A stretch of 64,000 nucleotides of DNA from Chionis minor. Taxonomy: Eukaryota > Chordata > Aves > Charadriiformes > Chionididae. Below are positions 58,311 to 64,000 of this stretch, in pieces. The notes under the pieces are model-generated. The model searched no databases. It was not told the DNA's origin and saw nothing but the letters and a program-made list of their open reading frames with translations. Location: assembly GCA_013398295.1 (NCBI GenBank), contig VZSF01001520.1, positions 1,122,566-1,186,565 on the forward strand, given 5' to 3'. Each line of letters opens with the position of its first letter. Position 1 is the stretch's first letter. A program made the translations under genes and the position numbers.

Positions 58311-59849
58311 CACGGTGATGAGCTCATCACCCACCTCAGCCCAGTTGCATGTGGCTGTCATGGACGAGACCATGTCCTACCCATGTCTGTCAGGTCACAG
58401 AGCTGGTGAGGCACCCTCCACACATCTATGTAACAGGGTGGAAGCTTCAATCCCAGTGCTGAGATGGCTTGGGGTGCTCCGAGACACTCGGGGAACTGGT
58501 CACATAAGCTGGCCCACGAAGACCAGTTGCTCAGCTCACTGTATTGGAGACAGACTGGCGGGCTGCGGACAGCCAAAAGCCAGAGCATCAGGTCTGAGCC
58601 ACCAAGATATCCCACAACCACACAAACCGTGGCAGGGATGAATCATCTGCTCCTCCTTCTGAAGCAGCTTAATCATCTTCCCTGCACGAGGATCCCTGCA
58701 GCAAGGTGCAGCCCGATCTATCTGTGTATTAATGATCCCCTAGAACATAAAGCCCAGAGGTTTTCCTTGGCACCAGGGGCCAGCACTTGCCCTGCACTCT
58801 CCCTGCCAGGTGCTGGGTGCTCTGGTCTAAGAAAGGCTCCAGAATCCCTCGGGATTGAGAGTCATTACATAAACAATACAATAGGATCACGGGCTGTAAT
58901 TGTAAAAGTGCCCGAGGTCTTGGCACTGAAGTCTGCCTCAGCAAAGGCCTCTAAATGGAGACCCAAACAAAACAAACAAAAGCCCCAACTCTGTCAGCAC
59001 TTAATGAACAATAATAAATAATAACCCTAAAGAACTACCCTAGCAAGACAGATGCGAGGCACCAGGGCAGCTCTGAGGAAACGCTGTCCCTACAGCAGTT
59101 GCCTTCCCTCCCCAGTTTCCAGTACGTTGAGCTCAGGTCACCAGGTACCTGCAGGTTTAGGTCCAGAGCGGGGAACCCGGATCCCTGTCAAGAGTGCGCC
59201 CCCCCAGTATGAGAGCTGCAGCCTCAGTACGTCCCTGGGTCAGGAATTTCACCTGCTAAGTAAGCACACACGTATACCAAGTCACGCCTAGCTCTTTCTT
59301 ATTGCAGGATCTCTCTTTAAGTGCTAAAGGCAAAAAGAAGCAGATGGAGCTGAGCAAGGGAATCCAGATAGGTGTGAGTCCAGAGAAGCCTCTCCCCAGC
59401 ATCACTACAGCCTTGACTCAGTCCCCCACCTGTGCCACGCAAGCTGAGCTGCCAGCAGGACACCAGGAGAGCTCCTTGGCAGGAACATGGGCTGAAACAA
59501 AGGGCCTAATTTAAGTATTTTTATAACTCAGTACTTGTGACAGTGGGTTTAGCAGTTGCCAGCCATCTGGAATAAAGAATTACAGCCACCTCCCCTAATC
59601 CTATATTGCCTAAACCCTAAAGCTGGTTATGGTGCAAGGATGAGGCAGCAGGTTGGGAGGAGGCAGTGATGGGAAAGGGGGGGTGGAGAAGGGACCACAG
59701 GAAAATTCTCAAAGTTATTTCTTTTTCCTGCGAGGTGCTGGGTGGTCCCAGATGTGTCAGAAGTATTTTTGCTAGGAATCAAGAGACGACAGGATGAAGA
59801 AATAGGGGGGAGAAGGCAGACAAGGAGTCCTCCATGACCACACAGTCGC

Positions 59850-59886
59850 ATACACCACACACACACACTCTCACACACGCACACAG
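59850..59886. repeat. Short imperfect (CA)n microsatellite
   Basis: caccacacacacacac, interrupted by tct, then cacacacgcacaca. Confidence 0.8.
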
Positions 59887-60059
59887 AGGCTTACTGGTCC
59901 GCGCAGGGCTGTCAGGTAAATTAGATCTGAAAGCTGACAATTTCTGACCATATTTCCTTGATTATTTCAAACAAATGCACACCAGCCGCTGTAAGGAGAT
60001 TAAAGTGACATAAACGTCCCGAGTGGGAGGAGGGAGGGCAGAGAATTCAGGTCACCCCC

Positions 60060-60240
60060 ATCCGTCCCCCGTTTGACAGCCGCTATATCGCTATCCAATC
60101 CAATAAAAAAATCCCCCCCTTTTGCTTTAATTAATTTTACAGCTAGCTTGCTTAATTACTTTCAATCAAAATCCTCCTGCCATCGCAAAATTAGAGATGG
60201 TTGAGCTCCATTAGCCTAAATTCTTCATTTCCATATAGAA
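60060..60240. promoter_or_regulatory. Candidate conserved element with homeobox and PBX-like sites
   Basis: Unique AT-rich block with ctttaattaattttac, gcttaattac, tttcaatcaaaatcc (PBX-type) and ccattagcctaaat words, between GC-rich flanks. It resembles developmental enhancers in TF loci; unverified. Confidence 0.27.
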
Positions 60241-63200
60241 AGAGGCTCCCTCGGCAAAGCCAACAGGGCTTCCTCCTATTCAAGCTGCCATCGGACAGAT
60301 GCCTGTCCCTCTGTCTGTCTCCAGTTCCTTGGGAGGGGGAGAAGGATACAGTCTTGTTCCCACCAACCCCTTTCATAAAGCATCTCCTTGAAAGCCCTGC
60401 ACATTGGAGACCTCTCTCTGCTCACAGCAAAGATGGCAAGAGGCGAGAAGGACAGCCTGCCCTCATGGCCTTCCTACAGCCGTGCTGGAACGAGCATTTC
60501 CACGGCTGCACGAGGGAGCTGGGACGGCAGGTGACCTCCTTTCTGCTGGGCTTTCAGCTGCAGCTGCCAGTGTTGGGGATGGGATCTGGCAGGGACACCT
60601 CCCCTGCTCGGGCTGGACCAAGCACTGCCACTGTCATCCCACACAGGCGTGCAGGCATCACGAACGTGGGCTGGTCTCTGCCGGACACATGGAAAGGACA
60701 TTGAGGGGACACAGGGGGAGATCATTTTACATCTGCCTGCTCTGGGGTTTGGTACCTTCCTTTGGAGCATCTGGCACTAGCTGCTGTCAGAAACATGACA
60801 CTGTGGACCATGGAGCTGTGACATTCCTGTAGGCACCATTAGCACCTCTCTCCTGCGAACACAAATCATGAACCATCCCATTTTGGGCCGATCTGAGAGC
60901 AGTCCCAACTGCTCTCACCTCCATGAAACCTCCTCAGAAGTGCAGGGAGTGGCAGCAATAAAGCTGTACAGAGCTGGGAAGGAGATAAGAAGTCCAAGCA
61001 GGTGGAGAAGATGGGAGCAGGAGGAAACCCTGCAAGGAGCTGGGCATGCTGGGAACGGAGGAGGACAACTACAACTAGCTCGTCTCAGAGGACTGCGGGA
61101 ACCGGAAAGAATTACCCAGATCGCTCCAGTGGATTACACTGCAGCATGCTTTCCTCCCATTTTCTCCAGTTTCCTGCGGTCTCCTCCTTTCCCATCTCCC
61201 CATCCCACTCACAGAGCAATGATCTTAAGGGGATTTTACATATGCTCAGCACTCCCTGTAGGAACTGAGCCTTGGGAACCAACTCAGCCATTTAAACCGG
61301 CCAGTGGGACTCGGCCCCTGCTCCCTCCTCCCACCCCCAATCCTGCGCCACACGCACACCTAACCTGGAGCTGCGGGAAGGTCACACCAGCACCCCAGTC
61401 TCTGCACCTTCCCACCCTTTGGAAAGCTCAAGGGGATTCATAAGCACAAGAAGCCCGACTCCTCCCCGACTCCAGGGAGGACAGGTCAAACCCTAGCTTC
61501 TTCAGAACAAAATAAAGAACAGACAAACACAGACCTATTTTGTTTATAAGCTTAAAACTGAATCCAATGGCGCATCTACCTGGGGATTTTAGATTAAATG
61601 GTTTAAGAAACTCAAATAGGCTTTTTAATCCGGTCAAATAAAAAGAGGCCCAAAGAAGCAAAGAATTCACCCTGCTGAGCCTCACGCCTGTGAAGACAGC
61701 CGGGCAGGAACAGCTTTTTTACTCTCTGTGACTCCTCCCCACCCTGGCATGGGACATAATGTATTTGCCAAAACCTGGAAGCCTAGGATACACCCTGTTC
61801 AGGACTCATACAGACTTCACTTTCCCATGGATGAGCCATTTCTATCATGCTGTAGAGCACTTTCTTCATCATTTCTGTGTTCTCTTACGCTGTTCATCTG
61901 GGCCCTTCCCCCTAATACCTGGCAGGCCACACAAGCGCAGTTCCAGCCCTGGTTGCATCACCAGTGCCAGCCAAAAACAATCCAAGGGAAGGCACTGAAC
62001 CCCCTAATCCCCATTGAACGCACACATTTATGCACTGTCTTTCATACAAACTACCTCCCTGAATGCTGCACAAGAGACAAGCAAGAAGACAAGGGGCTGA
62101 GCAGCCATGTGCTCATGAGATGTAGAAGGGAGACCAGTAGGGTCTGCCAAGGGAAGCTCCTGCAGAGAGCCTGGAGAGCCAGCGAGGGTCTGATGGATGG
62201 AGACCAACACTACATGGATTTGGGGAGTTTGATGAACATCTGGAGCTGAATCCTGACAAAGAGCAGGAAGCAAAGGCGCTCTCTTCTCTGCTGGATGACC
62301 ACTTCTCCAGGGCTTCCAGCCTCCTACGTCCTCCCAATATCACATCTCACCAACCTTCCAACCGAAACTGTCCCCTATTCCTCACCGCTGCTGTTCAACT
62401 CCGGAAACACTCAGAACTGGCCTTCCCCGGCACATGCTCTGCAATAAAATTCCCGACTTGTGTCTCGCCTGCTCCAGTGCTCAGAGCAGCTGGGACAATA
62501 GAACAGAGAGGCCCTAAATCCACCAGACTCACCCTAAATAGCAATGGCCCATAATTTCGCCTGACATTCAGGAGCTTGTTATTCTTTCCCCTCGTCGCCT
62601 GGCTGGAGCTGTTCAGACCCATCAGTGTTATTCTATGCATTAAATGGGAAAAAAAACAACTCAACAACAACCCAGAGAGTTTTTGAGCCTGCCCAGCGAG
62701 GGCTGGATGGGCGGCATCCCTAGCTGTGCTGGCAGCGCAATCAATGGCTCAAACCCAGACCCATCCCCTCTGCGGGGGAACGGCAAGGACTGGGCGCTGC
62801 TGAGACCCCCAGCAGAAACACACACTTACCCTTTTCTCCGCTTCCATCCCTAGCAAGGGAGCTGCAATCTCTCCCAGCCCTTCCAGCTTCCCACCTGGTG
62901 CCGGGAAGGCTGCTGCACACTCCTCCCCACCACCCCGGAGCAGGGAGCTTTAACCACAACAGTTTGGGGTTTGGGTTTTTGTTTTTCTTCCAGGCTGGCT
63001 CCAGCTGATTAAGGACCTGCAACAGGATGTAGGGATTACAGCAAAACCTGGCTCCAGATCAGCTGGGGCACAGAGCCAAACGAGAGAGCGAGGATTGCCC
63101 CCAGCCTGGCTGCCAAACCGGCACTCGTCCTGTTGGGAGGCTGCGAGGGCTGGAGCTCTCCGCTGGAACAAGGCCCCTGCCCTCGCTGGCTCTGCTGGGG

Positions 63201-64000
63201 AATGGCCTGAAGCCCACACTGACAAACATGCCCACATGAAGGGCAGGGTTGTGAGGACGAGGGATCTGTGGCTTACAGGGCTTGCTGGAGAGAGTAAAAT
63301 CCCTTGCGGCCTTGCTCTTCATCCCTTCACCCCAGGCAAAACAGAGGCGCGAGGGGCATCCCCACCTCCTGTCTCGAGCAGCAGGAGCAGCCCAAGTTGG
63401 CGATGGCCTGTTATTCCCTCATCCCTCTGCCAGGGTCTGCACCATGTGGAGCTTCTAGCGGGTAGCCTGGAATAACACACGGCAAAATACTCTGTGCTGA
63501 GTTTTTAATCCAGGAAGAAGTGATCAGGGAAGGCAATAATCTCAGTTGGCACACAGAGCACAGCAGGGTCTTGCTTCTGGGGAGGCATCAAGAGCAGAAT
63601 TAGCTTCAAGGAGACTCTGGGGCTTTTTTTTCTTCTGCTAACACTGATCCCTGCCTGGACCAGCAGCAGCCCCCAGCATCTTTCTAAAGTGCCTGTCACT
63701 GCAATATCCAAATGCTGTTGTTCCCTAGGGGACATTCCCCCATGCTTGGGTTTTCCAAGTCCCTCTTGGACCGGAGCAAGAGGGACAGCAGCAGCGAGAG
63801 CCGCCCTCCTGCTCTGACCTGAAGCTGCGAGCCTCAAGTCCTGTTTTAATCAGGTCTGGCAGAGCTGCTGCCTCGTTTCCCAGCCTGCCACCTCGGAGCG
63901 ATAATTTGCCAGCGCTTTCTCAGAGAGCTCTGTGGAAGCACTTTGCAGAGCCTGAGAATGCCTCTCCTTCATGGCCAAATCCTGCGAGCTTCATACTGGC

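Larger units (their letters stand above)
38095..64000 (-). other. CASZ1 upstream intron (right edge, incomplete)
   Basis: At least 25.9 kb lies upstream of the first visible coding exon. The exon's phase requires a preceding coding exon ending with one base of a split codon (in human a few residues beginning MDLGT). I searched by eye for a start codon plus donor of that type on the minus strand and found none. Contents: several AT-rich candidate regulatory blocks, MIR-like fragments, CA-type and T-rich simple repeats, and a plus-strand acceptor-like tract at 50 kb. No coding exon of any other gene was recognised. Confidence 0.75.

Overview
This window is vertebrate genomic DNA, most likely from a bird (possibly another sauropsid). 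It carries one gene that I can support: CASZ1 (castor zinc finger 1), on the minus strand. The evidence is a set of exons with consensus GT-AG borders and matching phases whose joined translation is castor/CASZ1-like throughout. The non-coding DNA is vertebrate-like: long introns, CR1-type LINE remnants on the plus strand, old MIR-like fragments and microsatellites. Compact introns plus CR1 and no primate or rodent SINEs point to a sauropsid; the species cannot be named.

Layout, in transcription order (right to left). Positions 64000-38095 are intron upstream of the first recognisable coding exon. The very short exon expected to hold the usual start codon was not found here and probably lies beyond the right edge. 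Fourteen coding exons follow: 38094-37525, 30437-29597, 26777-26709, 22047-21957, 19866-19702, 17156-16984, 16238-15370, 13422-13281, 12100-12037, 9500-9340, 5877-5755, 4370-4035, 2705-2507 and 1983-1812. They total about 3,975 coding nt (about 1,325 codons). The exons for zinc finger 8 onward and the C-terminus lie beyond the left edge. Residue numbers in the entries count from the first Met visible in the window (codon at 38050-38048).

The protein has an N-terminal basic conserved segment, an acidic stretch, a block with four SKY(E/D) repeats, zinc-finger modules 1-4, a Ser/Thr/Pro/Ala-rich linker with two SUMO-type motifs, finger 5, a Pro-rich linker, fingers 6-7 and the start of finger 8. 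The 5' splice site after the finger-5 exons itself forms an in-frame stop (AAG TAA). Using it as coding sequence gives a short five-finger protein matching the known CASZ1b isoform, and an AATAAA lies about 250 nt downstream.

Other structure: a strong CpG island at about 36.5-37.2 kb inside the intron after the first visible coding exon, which may be an internal promoter; a LINE CR1 fragment at 7.0-8.66 kb and a second at about 23.3-24.2 kb; an assembly gap at 24880-24964; and several AT-rich, homeobox-motif-dense intronic blocks that look like conserved enhancers, though this cannot be tested without alignment. No other protein-coding gene, tRNA, rRNA or CRISPR was recognised.
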